NCBI GenBank assembly: GCA_900545865.1
Contig: URAN01000067.1
Coordinates: 1 to 15,930 of the forward strand
Source of the DNA: an uncultured Eubacteriales bacterium
GTDB lineage: Bacteria > Bacillota > Clostridia > Monoglobales > Monoglobaceae
Direction of reading: 5' to 3'
Length of the DNA stretch: 15,930 nucleotides
Shown: positions 1-6,660 of the stretch, piece after piece
How positions within the stretch are numbered: the stretch's first letter is position 1
Layout: the number at the start of each line of letters is the position of its first letter
Notes under the pieces: generated by a model
The model's input: the letters and a program-made list of their open reading frames with translations, nothing else
What the model was told of the DNA's origin: nothing
Databases searched by the model: none
Program-made: the position numbers and the translations under genes

Positions 1-307
1 GTCAATGCAGGCGATAAGTATATCTTCAACTCCGCGAGCTCTTATGCTGTTTAACGCCGAACTTGCCGAACGCGTAAGAATTGACGGTGTTGCGTACAAA
101 GATGACGGGAAGAAGATGTTTTGGGCTATGTTTGCCTCGAACAACGGAACAGAGCGCGAAATGCCGATTCGCTATCAAAAGAATGAAGGCGGAAAAATTA
201 AAGAGATTGACACTCCTTATATGAATGCACCGTATGAATCCGATAAAAACTCACTTGCATCGGTTTATGACGAGGATTTTTCAAATTTGAGAACCGATGC
301 ATCATAA
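1..307 (+). CDS. 3' end of an unidentified gene running in from the left, probably frameshifted
   Basis: The reading frame ending at the TAA at 305-307 gives about 100 residues from an internal ATG at 5. No ribosome binding site can be seen, because the window begins there, so this is most likely the tail of a longer gene. From about residue 17 on (NAELAERVRIDGVAYKDDGKK, then MPIRYQKNEGGKIKEIDTPY) it reads like the beta-rich, polar segments common in exported Clostridia proteins of unknown function; that resemblance is from memory. The first 15 residues of this frame look unnatural, while frame 1 over bases 1-51 reads NAGDKYIFNSASSYAV and then stops at 52-54. Removing one T at 50-52 would join the two, so a frameshift is suspected. 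The last 43 bases overlap the 3' end of the convergent hydrolase gene, and the true C-terminus may be lost. Function is unknown. Confidence 0.45.
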   Translation, partial: SMQAISISSTPRALMLFNAELAERVRIDGVAYKDDGKKMFWAMFASNNGTEREMPIRYQKNEGGKIKEIDTPYMNAPYESDKNSLASVYDEDFSNLRTDAS

Positions 308-2124
308 CCGTCAACTGTTTCGTATTTTCCGTATATTACCTTATTGAGATGATATGAGTCATTGATGGTCAACTGTAATTTTTCGACAGTATCTGTATGA
401 TTTATAATTATACAGTATAAATATTTATCATCATTGTGCAACGTCACGGCAAGATTAGGATTATCACAATTGATTGCATGAGTGGAAATTACGTCCTTAA
501 ATATCTTGGAATAAATTTCGTGCCTGTTTTTATTAAATGCACTATCCTCGTTCAAGAGCATTTGTTCTAACGGAAAATTAACAAAATATACTGTACCTTT
601 TCCGTATTCAGTCTTTGTTATTGCAGGATTGTCTTGCTCGTCACATGCCAATACCTCGGCACGAGTGGGAGTTATGTGATACGCCGCATTTCGCATAAAC
701 GGGATTTTTTTGCCATTTAGAGTAATACTGTTGCTGTCATTGCGGCGTGTTGCCATACGGATTGTGCATCCGAACAACTGTTCAAATTCCCTTATGAAAC
801 ATTCGTTAACAGATACATAAAGCGTGGCACCGTCTTTGACTCTGTTCCGGATTACCTCGAATTGTTCAAAAGGCAACGCTCTGTCGCTGTTTACGGACGG
901 TAGCATATATACATCCGCTTTAGGAATTTCATCTCTGATGTAAGCATAGCGCAAGTTCATTCCCGATTGTTTTGCTAAAATGTGACTCATATACGCAACG
1001 CCCCATTGATCATGGTTTTGAGATACGATACAAACAGCGTCCTCGTTTGCCTTAGGGAGTGTGAAATCAAGATCTTTGATAAAATCAGAGAATTTTTTAA
1101 ACTCTTTTAAAACGGGTTTTGGCTTTCTGTCGGAAGTAATAAGCCCCAATTCGGTTTCGCACATACACCGGGTGTAAGGAATGGTTTTAAGTTCTGTTTG
1201 ATCGTTTGCACACCACCACATCATTCCTTTTGAATCGTTCGCCCAACCTGAAAAAAAGTTCAATCTTGCAAACTTGCCGGCAGTTTCGTCATTGCAAAGC
1301 ATAGGCCCGAGCGTTCCGATTTCTTCCATTAGGCACGGCTTGCCGCCGAGGTCGGAATAGTATTTGGTTTCACAGCTTGCGTGCATTGTCGTTCTGAGAG
1401 ATATATAATCATCACGAAAAACGTGGTTTACAAAATACGGATATGGATGAGTTGTCAACATATCACAATATTCAGCTTGATCCTGTATCGTCCATGCATT
1501 TAATCTTGAATCTGCCGTGATTGAATGCATTCCCGAAAACAGGGGACGGATGTTGTCTTGTGCTTTTATTGCATTAGAAATAAAAGCCGTCCAACTTGCT
1601 GCTGCAAACCTGTTTTCGCAACTTGACAGACAATTACACTCGTTTCCGAGATCCCATGCATATATTGCCGCTTTATCTTTTAATGCATTGATAAACCCTT
1701 TTATAAAGTAACCTTCAAGCATCAGCGCCTCAGGATCTGTATAAGGATTTTTGCCATATAAAACCTGTGGAAGAAACAGCCTTCCGCTCATCCATCCGGT
1801 AAGAAGTCCTACGATAAGTTTTATTTCGTATTCCTCGCATATATCACAAAAGAGTCCAAATTTTGCAAGCATTTGTTCATCGAGATAATATTGATTTGTC
1901 GGGGCAACGTCACCATCGAGTATGTATTCCGAGAATGACGGGGTATAAACGGGTATAATTGGTTGAAAGTCACGCCAATTCGGAAAGACACGCATATATT
2001 CTATCCCGTTTTCTGTGAGAATTTTTAAGTCGTTTCTGATTACGCTTTCATCAAAATTTCGCCACATTTCCGTTCCTGCATTGGATGCCCAATAGTTGCA
2101 TCCGATTAAAAATTCATTTTTCAT
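265..2124 (-). CDS. Clan GH-A glycoside hydrolase, GH5/mannanase-like, cytoplasmic
   Basis: The 619-residue protein has an N-terminal (beta/alpha)8 barrel of about 350 residues opening with GCNYWASNAGTEMWRNFD. It carries the two signature glutamates of clan GH-A: the acid/base in WDLGNECNC (about E162) and the nucleophile in CLMEEIGT (about E268). A middle region (about 360-530) looks like the flavodoxin-like or trimerisation-type domain seen in several GH-A enzymes, and a small beta-sandwich ends the protein. There is no signal peptide, so it probably acts inside the cell on imported oligosaccharides. The substrate, perhaps a beta-mannoside or beta-glucoside, cannot be fixed by reading. I chose the ATG at 2124 because AGGAGA lies 10 bases upstream and the likely transcription start is near 2160; an in-frame start at 2220 would lie upstream of the promoter. 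The gene is divergent from the AraC-type gene, which probably controls it. Confidence 0.82.
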   Translation of the reverse strand: MKNEFLIGCNYWASNAGTEMWRNFDESVIRNDLKILTENGIEYMRVFPNWRDFQPIIPVYTPSFSEYILDGDVAPTNQYYLDEQMLAKFGLFCDICEEYEIKLIVGLLTGWMSGRLFLPQVLYGKNPYTDPEALMLEGYFIKGFINALKDKAAIYAWDLGNECNCLSSCENRFAAASWTAFISNAIKAQDNIRPLFSGMHSITADSRLNAWTIQDQAEYCDMLTTHPYPYFVNHVFRDDYISLRTTMHASCETKYYSDLGGKPCLMEEIGTLGPMLCNDETAGKFARLNFFSGWANDSKGMMWWCANDQTELKTIPYTRCMCETELGLITSDRKPKPVLKEFKKFSDFIKDLDFTLPKANEDAVCIVSQNHDQWGVAYMSHILAKQSGMNLRYAYIRDEIPKADVYMLPSVNSDRALPFEQFEVIRNRVKDGATLYVSVNECFIREFEQLFGCTIRMATRRNDSNSITLNGKKIPFMRNAAYHITPTRAEVLACDEQDNPAITKTEYGKGTVYFVNFPLEQMLLNEDSAFNKNRHEIYSKIFKDVISTHAINCDNPNLAVTLHNDDKYLYCIIINHTDTVEKLQLTINDSYHLNKVIYGKYETVDGYDASVLKFEKSSS

Positions 2125-2166
2125 TTTCTCAAAATCTCCTGTCATAATTTTGACCTGTTGTAATGT

Positions 2167-2195
2167 ATTATATATTTTTGTGTTGTTGGATTCAA
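2167..2195 (-). promoter_or_regulatory. Promoter of the glycoside hydrolase gene
   Basis: On the minus strand, TTGAAT (2190-2195) and TATAAT (2167-2172) are separated by exactly 17 bp. Transcription would start near 2160, giving a leader of about 35 bases before the ATG at 2124. The promoter sits inside the longest open frame of the hydrolase and so argues against that longer start. Confidence 0.7.
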
Positions 2196-2290
2196 CTTGT
2201 TTTTTTATATATATCGACAATATTTTTTGACTTTATCTTGTTTTTGTTCTGATTTTAATAAAAAATCTAAAAATTAAACATATTTGTGGG

Positions 2291-2318
2291 TTGATTATTT
2301 TTGAATATATGTTATAAT
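2291..2318 (+). promoter_or_regulatory. Promoter of the AraC-family regulator
   Basis: TTGATT (2291-2296) and TATAAT (2313-2318) are 16 bp apart. The seven-base inverted repeat AACATAT (2277-2283) / ATATGTT (2307-2313) flanks the -35 element. It could be an operator for autoregulation, but a seven-base AT-rich repeat is weak evidence. Confidence 0.65.
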
Positions 2319-2347
2319 AGTGTCATCACGATAAGGAGATGTGTAAT

Positions 2348-3172
2348 ATGATTCAAGGTGCTAAACCTTTTCCTGTTGCATCTTTTAGAGATGAGAGTAA
2401 TCAACAAATGTTTTTCTTCTGCAGAAATCATAAGCTAAATGAAAACTATCCGCCGCACATACATGATTATTTTGAGATTGAAATAGTTGTTTCCGGTAAA
2501 GGAAAACAATTTTTAAATGGAATACCGTTTAATTTGGAGAGAGGAAGCGCGCATATACTGTCAACCACAGATGTGCATGATTTGACGGTGCTTGAACCAC
2601 TTGATATATGCAAAATTATGGTTCACCCCGAACAAGGTGACGAAAAGATAACAAGAGAGATTCTTAATAATCTCGGCATTGTCAAATTTAATGAAAAAGA
2701 GCTTTCAGAGGTAATATTACTTACCGAAATGCTTATTGATGAGGAAAGCGCATCCGAAAAAGACAGCATGTCAATGATTCATCAGCTTTTGAGATGCATT
2801 ATCATAAAGTTTTCGAGACAAGAGAGCTTATGTACACGGATAAATCCAAATCCTCAAAACAAATATATAAAGGATGCAATTAATTATATTATGCTGAATT
2901 ATATAAATGATATTTCATCTGCAGATATCGCCGAATATCTGAATATAAATGCGGCGTATTTTTCAACTATGTTTCGCAAGTTTATGAATTTTACGGTAAC
3001 AGAATATATAACGAATTTAAGGCTCAGGCGTGCCGAAACAATGCTGTCGATGGGGATATATTCGGTATCCGAGGTGTGTTATGCCTGTGGGTTTAATTCT
3101 GTATCAAATTTTTACAGAGTCATTAAGTTAAAATACGGAATCGCACCGAGCGAACTGAAAAGAAAGCGATAG
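2348..3172 (+). CDS. AraC-family transcriptional regulator with N-terminal cupin sensor
   Basis: This 274-residue one-component regulator has the standard AraC layout. An N-terminal cupin/jelly-roll ligand domain contains PPHIHDYFEIEIVVSGKGKQ and a second strand pair near GIPFNLERGSAHIL. The C-terminal 100 residues hold two helix-turn-helix units: ISSADIAEYLNINAAYFSTM with FRKFMNFTVTEYITNLRLRRAE, then YSVSEVCYACGFNSVSNFYR followed by KLKYGIAPSELKRKR. The start is the ATG at 2348, nine bases after AAGGAG (2333-2338); the in-frame ATG at 2339 directly abuts that site and cannot use it. Because it is divergent from the glycoside hydrolase and shares its intergenic region, the likely role is sugar-responsive control of that gene. 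The inducer cannot be read from the sequence. Confidence 0.88.
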   Translation: MIQGAKPFPVASFRDESNQQMFFFCRNHKLNENYPPHIHDYFEIEIVVSGKGKQFLNGIPFNLERGSAHILSTTDVHDLTVLEPLDICKIMVHPEQGDEKITREILNNLGIVKFNEKELSEVILLTEMLIDEESASEKDSMSMIHQLLRCIIIKFSRQESLCTRINPNPQNKYIKDAINYIMLNYINDISSADIAEYLNINAAYFSTMFRKFMNFTVTEYITNLRLRRAETMLSMGIYSVSEVCYACGFNSVSNFYRVIKLKYGIAPSELKRKR

Positions 3173-3186
3173 GTGCATAATTGTTT

Positions 3187-3360
3187 TCAACTCAAGCATA
3201 GCGAGAAAAGTATGAGCATATTTGTTGTGTTAATCAGATGTTTTGCATTTTCTATCCTATAGTTTTGAAGATAATTATTGAAAGAAACACCCTCTTCTGT
3301 ATGAAACTTATTTGAAAGATATGCAGCCGAATAGCTCAAATCTTTTGCCGCCTTGTTAAG
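3187..3360 (-). pseudogene. Fragment of a second AraC-type DNA-binding domain
   Basis: Read on the minus strand, bases 3360 to about 3217 encode KAAKDLSYSAAYLSNKFHTE followed by EGVSFNNYLQNYRIENAKHL. This is the first helix-turn-helix and linker helix of an AraC regulator (compare the common pattern A-x-x-L-x-Y-S-x-x-Y-L-S-x-x-F ... G-x-S-F-x-x-Y-L-x-x-x-R-x-x-x-A-x-x-L). The sensor domain upstream and the second helix-turn-helix downstream are both absent: after TTNM the frame runs through a few unrelated residues to a stop at 3187. The open frame continues upstream to 3435, but those residues are the antisense of the neighbouring gene. It is a remnant, distinct in sequence from the intact regulator at 2348. 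Confidence 0.6.
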
Positions 3361-4516
3361 CAGAGTTGGTACATTTGTTACAGGAAGCGGCAAAAATGCA
3401 TTCAAGGGATTAGGATTTTTGCACCATGGCGGCAATACAAAGTATGGATATTATGATAATATAATGATAACAAATTATAATAACGAAGAAACTGTTAAAA
3501 TGGTTGCTGAAAATGTCGGTATAGAGAGTGAGAGTGTTAAAGTTGATGTTGCTTTTTCAGAGAACTTAACCGGTATTCCTCAAAACGACGACTTTGTTAT
3601 TACTGATAGCTTTATCGGAAAAAGAATTAATTATACAGTAGAGAATTCAAATGAACGCCATGCGGTTTTGGACGTACAGACTTCCGAGGCCTCTAAGTTG
3701 AATATTGCATTTAGTCCAAGCAGTGGTTTGAGCGGTACAATATCGTCTCAATTATCAAATAAAACAACAAATATTTACACAAAACATCAACAAAACGGTG
3801 CTGTTATTCCTGTTTTGAATGAAGTAAAAGTTTATGATTACAATGGAAACAGTGTAAATATTGATGGAAGCGAGGTTGTACCTATCGGTACAACTACTGC
3901 AAATATTTCATTCTCAGAGCCAATGAGTTTTGATGATATTGAAGATAAGATATACATTCAAAATGTCGATGCAGGCGAAAGAATTGCTGTTAACTATACG
4001 CCATCGGCAGACGCAAAATCGGTGAGTATTAATTTTGCTGAACTAATGTCACCGAACAGTGATTATGAATTTGTGATATCTGATACATTATCACTTAGTG
4101 AAAACGAAAGCGTTTCATTGCCGCGCGAGTACAAGTGGTCATATAAGACGGCTGATGATGGCGGATTCGGAATATTTGGTGATGCGATAGTTATTGACAG
4201 TGAAACAAATACAGCAAAATTCAAAGCCAATATTATAAAATCGGATAATGCCGAATATAAGGGTACGATAATTATTTGCGGATATGCGGATAAAGAGGTT
4301 GATGGCAAGGTTTATACCAAACTGGAAAAAGTTGACGTAAAGAAATATGATATCGATACAAAAAGCATAACATCATATGAAACAATACCTATAAATTTAA
4401 CCGGAATAAATAGAATTAAATGTTTTATAAGGGATACCGATGCAAATAAAAATATATTAATATCCGAAAAACGTTATAACATTAATGCGTACAAATCAAT
4501 TTCGGATTTTGTGTAA
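3353..4516 (+). CDS. 3' part of an exported-type multidomain protein, 5' end lost
   Basis: The open frame from a TTG at 3353 gives 387 residues, but it has no ribosome binding site, no signal peptide and no promoter. Its first codons are antisense to the AraC remnant. Genuine sequence seems to begin near 3362. The stretch KYGYYDNIMITNY resembles the last strands of a laminin-G or concanavalin-like jelly roll. Then come beta-rich segments including one like a bacterial Ig/SbsA domain (about residues 165-270: VIPVLNEVKVYDYNGNSVNI, FSEPMSF, LMSPNSDYEFVIS, KWSYKTADDG). A final small domain ends in NINAYKSISDFV. Such architectures are usual in secreted glycan-acting or adhesive proteins of Clostridia. 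I infer a truncated, probably non-functional remainder whose catalytic N-terminus has been deleted. Confidence 0.6.
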   Translation: MLSRVGTFVTGSGKNAFKGLGFLHHGGNTKYGYYDNIMITNYNNEETVKMVAENVGIESESVKVDVAFSENLTGIPQNDDFVITDSFIGKRINYTVENSNERHAVLDVQTSEASKLNIAFSPSSGLSGTISSQLSNKTTNIYTKHQQNGAVIPVLNEVKVYDYNGNSVNIDGSEVVPIGTTTANISFSEPMSFDDIEDKIYIQNVDAGERIAVNYTPSADAKSVSINFAELMSPNSDYEFVISDTLSLSENESVSLPREYKWSYKTADDGGFGIFGDAIVIDSETNTAKFKANIIKSDNAEYKGTIIICGYADKEVDGKVYTKLEKVDVKKYDIDTKSITSYETIPINLTGINRIKCFIRDTDANKNILISEKRYNINAYKSISDFV

Positions 4517-4627
4517 AGTTTTATAAAATTTCCGAGGTTTATATAAAAGTGACCACTAAGCATAAAGCGCAAAAAATATTACAATTGATATTACAATAGG
4601 GATGAAAAAAGATAAAAATAAGTGAAA

Positions 4628-4670
4628 AGAGGAGGGGTATTTTACAATAACTGTAAAATACCCCTCCTCT
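4628..4670. terminator. Perfect 19-bp stem-loop, probable terminator
   Basis: Arms 4628-4646 and 4652-4670 are perfectly complementary (AGAGGAGGGG... / ...CCCCTCCTCT) around the loop ATAAC. Read leftward, the stem is followed by TTTTCAC and then a T-rich run, fitting a back-up terminator for the tRNA-Trp transcript. Read rightward there is no T tract, so termination of the upstream gene is less likely. Such a long perfect stem could also be a mobile palindrome. Confidence 0.55.
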
Positions 4671-4683
4671 GGAATTTAAAACA

Positions 4684-4726
4684 AAAACCCTGCAAACGAG
4701 CTTACATCAAGCGTTTGCAGGGTTTT
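4684..4726 (-). terminator. Intrinsic terminator of the tRNA-Trp gene
   Basis: AAAACCCTGCAAACG (4684-4698) pairs perfectly with CGTTTGCAGGGTTTT (4712-4726) around a 13-base loop. On the minus strand the stem is followed by TTTTTGTTTT, a classic factor-independent terminator just five bases after the tRNA CCA end. The plus-strand reading also ends in TTTT, so it may work both ways. Confidence 0.8.
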
Positions 4727-4731
4727 AACTT

Positions 4732-4807
4732 TGGCAGGGGTAGTAAGACTTGAACTCACGGCACGCGGTTTTGGAGACCGCTGCTCTACCAACTGAGCTA
4801 TACCCCT
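4732..4807 (-). tRNA. tRNA-Trp (anticodon CCA)
   Basis: The 76-base cloverleaf folds completely on the minus strand. The acceptor stem AGGGGTA/TACCCCT is followed by discriminator G and an encoded CCA. The D-arm is GCTCAGTTGGTAGAGC. The anticodon arm AGCGGT-CTCCAAA-ACCGCG puts CCA in the loop, and the T-arm contains GTTCAAG. The anticodon CCA reads UGG, tryptophan. Short open frames crossing this locus are spurious. Confidence 0.95.
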
Positions 4808-4826
4808 ATTTATCGAAAGCTTTAAT

Positions 4827-4855
4827 AGTATATCACATTTCATTACGTTTGTCAA
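4827..4855 (-). promoter_or_regulatory. Promoter of tRNA-Trp
   Basis: On the minus strand TTGACA (4850-4855) and TATACT (4827-4832) are 17 bp apart, placing the start near 4820, about a dozen bases before the mature tRNA. This is the strongest consensus match in the window, as expected for a stable RNA. Confidence 0.85.
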
Positions 4856-4858
4856 GCA

Positions 4859-4891
4859 TTTTTTTGAAAAAACATCTTTTTCTCAAAAAAA
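4859..4891 (-). terminator. Possible weak AT-rich terminator after the DUF523 gene
   Basis: TTTTTTTGA (4859-4867) pairs with TCAAAAAAA (4883-4891), and AAAAA (4868-4872) with TTTTT (4877-4881), around CATC with one bulged C. The stem has almost no GC. It lies about 60 bases beyond the DUF523 stop and just upstream of the tRNA promoter, where a terminator is expected, but composition alone could produce it. Confidence 0.3.
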
Positions 4892-4952
4892 TTACTATTT
4901 TCTCCAAAATCAATGCTTTTTTCACTAATGCTTATCGATAAATATAATAAAA

Positions 4953-5429
4953 CTATTCGTTGAATAAAACTTTTGCGACATTCATATCATCCTCTGACAA
5001 AACAACGATTCCGTTTTTTAAGAGCAGGTCGGCGCATACGCCGCTCCCGTCAATCTTTTTACCGCTGAATGTTCCGTCATAGATATGCTTGCATCCGCAA
5101 GAGGGACTGTTATCTTTCATTATTGCAAACAATACGTTATTTTCTTTTGCTGTTTCAAGAACCTTTTCCGCTCCGTTTTCAAATTGTTCGGTTACGTCTT
5201 CATCGGCATTATTTATGACTCTGCCGCTCCTTATTTCGGAAGGCTTCCTCGGCGTTTTAAGTCCGCCGAGTTGTTCGGGACATACAGGAATTAAAATTCC
5301 TCGGTTTTTCCAATCCAAAAACGTTTTATCTTTAAGCATATTCGTCTTTCCGTCATATCTGCAGCAATATCCGTACAGACAGGCGGAAACAAGAACTTTT
5401 TTTGACGAACGGCTTTTGTTTTTGCTCAT
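4953..5429 (-). CDS. DUF523 family protein
   Basis: The 158-residue protein matches DUF523 by its cysteine-containing motifs: VLVSACLYGYCCRYDG near the N-terminus, PVCPEQLGGLKTPR in the middle, and KDNSPSCGCKHIYDGTFSG toward the end. Length fits the family, which is widespread and has no settled function; the conserved cysteines suggest metal or thiol chemistry, but that is inference. I start it at the ATG at 5429, eight bases after GGAG; the in-frame GTG at 5438 overlaps the GGAG itself. It begins 31 bases after the stop of the EamA transporter on the same strand, with no promoter visible between, so the two are probably co-transcribed. Confidence 0.85.
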   Translation of the reverse strand: MSKNKSRSSKKVLVSACLYGYCCRYDGKTNMLKDKTFLDWKNRGILIPVCPEQLGGLKTPRKPSEIRSGRVINNADEDVTEQFENGAEKVLETAKENNVLFAIMKDNSPSCGCKHIYDGTFSGKKIDGSGVCADLLLKNGIVVLSEDDMNVAKVLFNE

Positions 5430-5460
5430 AAAATTCACTCCGTTATTTAAATTTTCAAAA

Positions 5461-6411
5461 TCATTCCGCTTGTTGATTTGTTCGCTTTACTTTAAAAAAG
5501 TCATCGGGAAGCTGACTCAATACAATTGCGGCAAACATAATTATACAACCGAATATTTCAATCGTACTCGGTATATTGTTCGGCGGAAGGATTGCTCCGA
5601 AAAGCATTGCAAAAACCGATTCAAGACTCATAACAATTGACGCTGTTGACGGTTCGGCGAACCTTTGACCGAACGGCTGGAGCGTATATGCAACGCCGCA
5701 CGACATTATTCCCGAGTACAAAATCGGGATAATGCAATCCTTAATCATTCCAAGTGTCGGACGCTCGATAATAAACATAAGAACGATATTAATAATTCCG
5801 CACACAAAAAACTGTATGCACGAAAAGTAAATCGGATTTATATCAAGGGCGTGTCTGTCAATCAATATAATATGTATCGCAAAGAACACTGCGCACAAAA
5901 GCGTCAGAACATCGCCTATATTAATTCCGCTCTCATTTCCGGCAACGCTGAGAAGATACATTCCGACAATGGCGATAAGCGCACAGACAAGCGTTTTGGC
6001 TGATATTTTCTTTCCTATCAATATGCTCATAATAGGAACAAATATTATGTACATCGCGGTTATAAAGCCCGACTTTCCCGGTGTGGTGAATGTAATTCCC
6101 CAAGTTTGAATCGTGCTTGCCACACATAACGCTATGCCGCAGACCGCTCCGACTGTAAAAACTTTTTTCTTATCTATGGGTTTTGCACCTTTTCTCTTTT
6201 GTGATTTTGAAATAGCAAAACAGACCGGCATAAGCACAACAGAGCCTAACAGCATTCGGATTCCGTTAAATGAATTCGGACCGAGTATATCCGCACCTGC
6301 ACTTTGGGAAACAAAACTTGCGCCCCATATCATTGCGGTAATCAAAAGAATTAAAGTTCCTTTGATGTTGCTTTTGAACTTAGCATTGCCGTTTAATTCA
6401 TTATTTGCCAT
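5461..6411 (-). CDS. EamA/DMT-superfamily transporter
   Basis: The 316-residue integral membrane protein has about ten hydrophobic helices arranged as two EamA repeats. Family hallmarks include TAMIWGASFVSQSAGADILGP and SFNGIRMLLGSVVLMP in the first repeat, and an inverted second repeat with SGIMSCGVAYTLQPFGQRFA and EPSTASIVMSLESVFAMLFG. Members export or exchange small metabolites such as amino acids or their derivatives; the substrate cannot be told from the sequence. A polar loop (about 71-85, SKSQKRKGAKPIDKKK) and a charged tail flank the helices. The ATG at 6411 is seven bases after GGAGG. It is the first gene of a two-gene unit with DUF523, transcribed away from the phosphate operon. 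Confidence 0.87.
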   Translation of the reverse strand: MANNELNGNAKFKSNIKGTLILLITAMIWGASFVSQSAGADILGPNSFNGIRMLLGSVVLMPVCFAISKSQKRKGAKPIDKKKVFTVGAVCGIALCVASTIQTWGITFTTPGKSGFITAMYIIFVPIMSILIGKKISAKTLVCALIAIVGMYLLSVAGNESGINIGDVLTLLCAVFFAIHIILIDRHALDINPIYFSCIQFFVCGIINIVLMFIIERPTLGMIKDCIIPILYSGIMSCGVAYTLQPFGQRFAEPSTASIVMSLESVFAMLFGAILPPNNIPSTIEIFGCIIMFAAIVLSQLPDDFFKVKRTNQQAE

Positions 6412-6449
6412 AATAAAACCTCCGATGTCTTTTTTAATATAATGTTTTT

Positions 6450-6478
6450 ATTATACACGATTGGATTTTTAATTACAA
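6450..6478 (-). promoter_or_regulatory. Promoter of the EamA-DUF523 unit
   Basis: On the minus strand TTGTAA (6473-6478) and TATAAT (6450-6455) are 17 bp apart, with TGTG before the -10 hexamer. The promoter is divergent from, and about 78 bp away from, the first Pho-box repeat of the pst operon. Confidence 0.65.
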
Positions 6479-6555
6479 TAGTATAAATAGACAATTTTTG
6501 ACTCAATACGCATTAATTTTACTCGCACATATGTGATTTGAGAGATATTTGATTA

Positions 6556-6611
6556 TTTAACACAGAATTAACATAACATTGCTTTTGGAATTAACATAAC
6601 ATATTGTAAAA
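6556..6611 (+). promoter_or_regulatory. Pho box and promoter of the pst operon
   Basis: TTAACA occurs at 6556, 6567 and 6590, with a degenerate copy TTGCTT at 6578. The steps are 11, 11 and 12 bp, close to one DNA turn, matching the tandem TT(A/C)A(C/T)A repeats bound by PhoP dimers in Bacillus. A -10 element TAAAAT (6606-6611) follows directly, and there is no good -35 hexamer, as expected for an activator-dependent promoter. Two exact copies of GAATTAACATAACAT (6564-6578 and 6587-6601) form the core. The RBS AAGGAG lies at 6644-6649. The regulator is presumably the response regulator at 11226. Confidence 0.75.
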
Positions 6612-6660
6612 TGATACCTGTAAGAAATAAAAACAAAATATTTAAGGAGAGTGATTTTTT

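Noticed and set aside
2124..2220. N-terminal 32 codons of the longest hydrolase frame
   Set aside because: They lie at or upstream of the minus-strand promoter, have no RBS, and are AT-rich non-protein-like residues.
4577..4600. Short direct repeat ATATTACAAT-TG-ATATTACAAT before the stem-loop
   Set aside because: Only ten AT-rich bases repeated twice; likely chance, with no array or regular spacing to suggest CRISPR or iterons.
4931..4940. Palindrome TTATCGATAA near the DUF523 stop
   Set aside because: Too short and AT-rich to support an operator or site; no partner copy or adjacent promoter.
5089..5640. 183-residue plus-strand frame across DUF523 and the EamA gene end
   Set aside because: It crosses two minus-strand genes with clear family motifs and has no RBS; its residues are low-complexity shadows.
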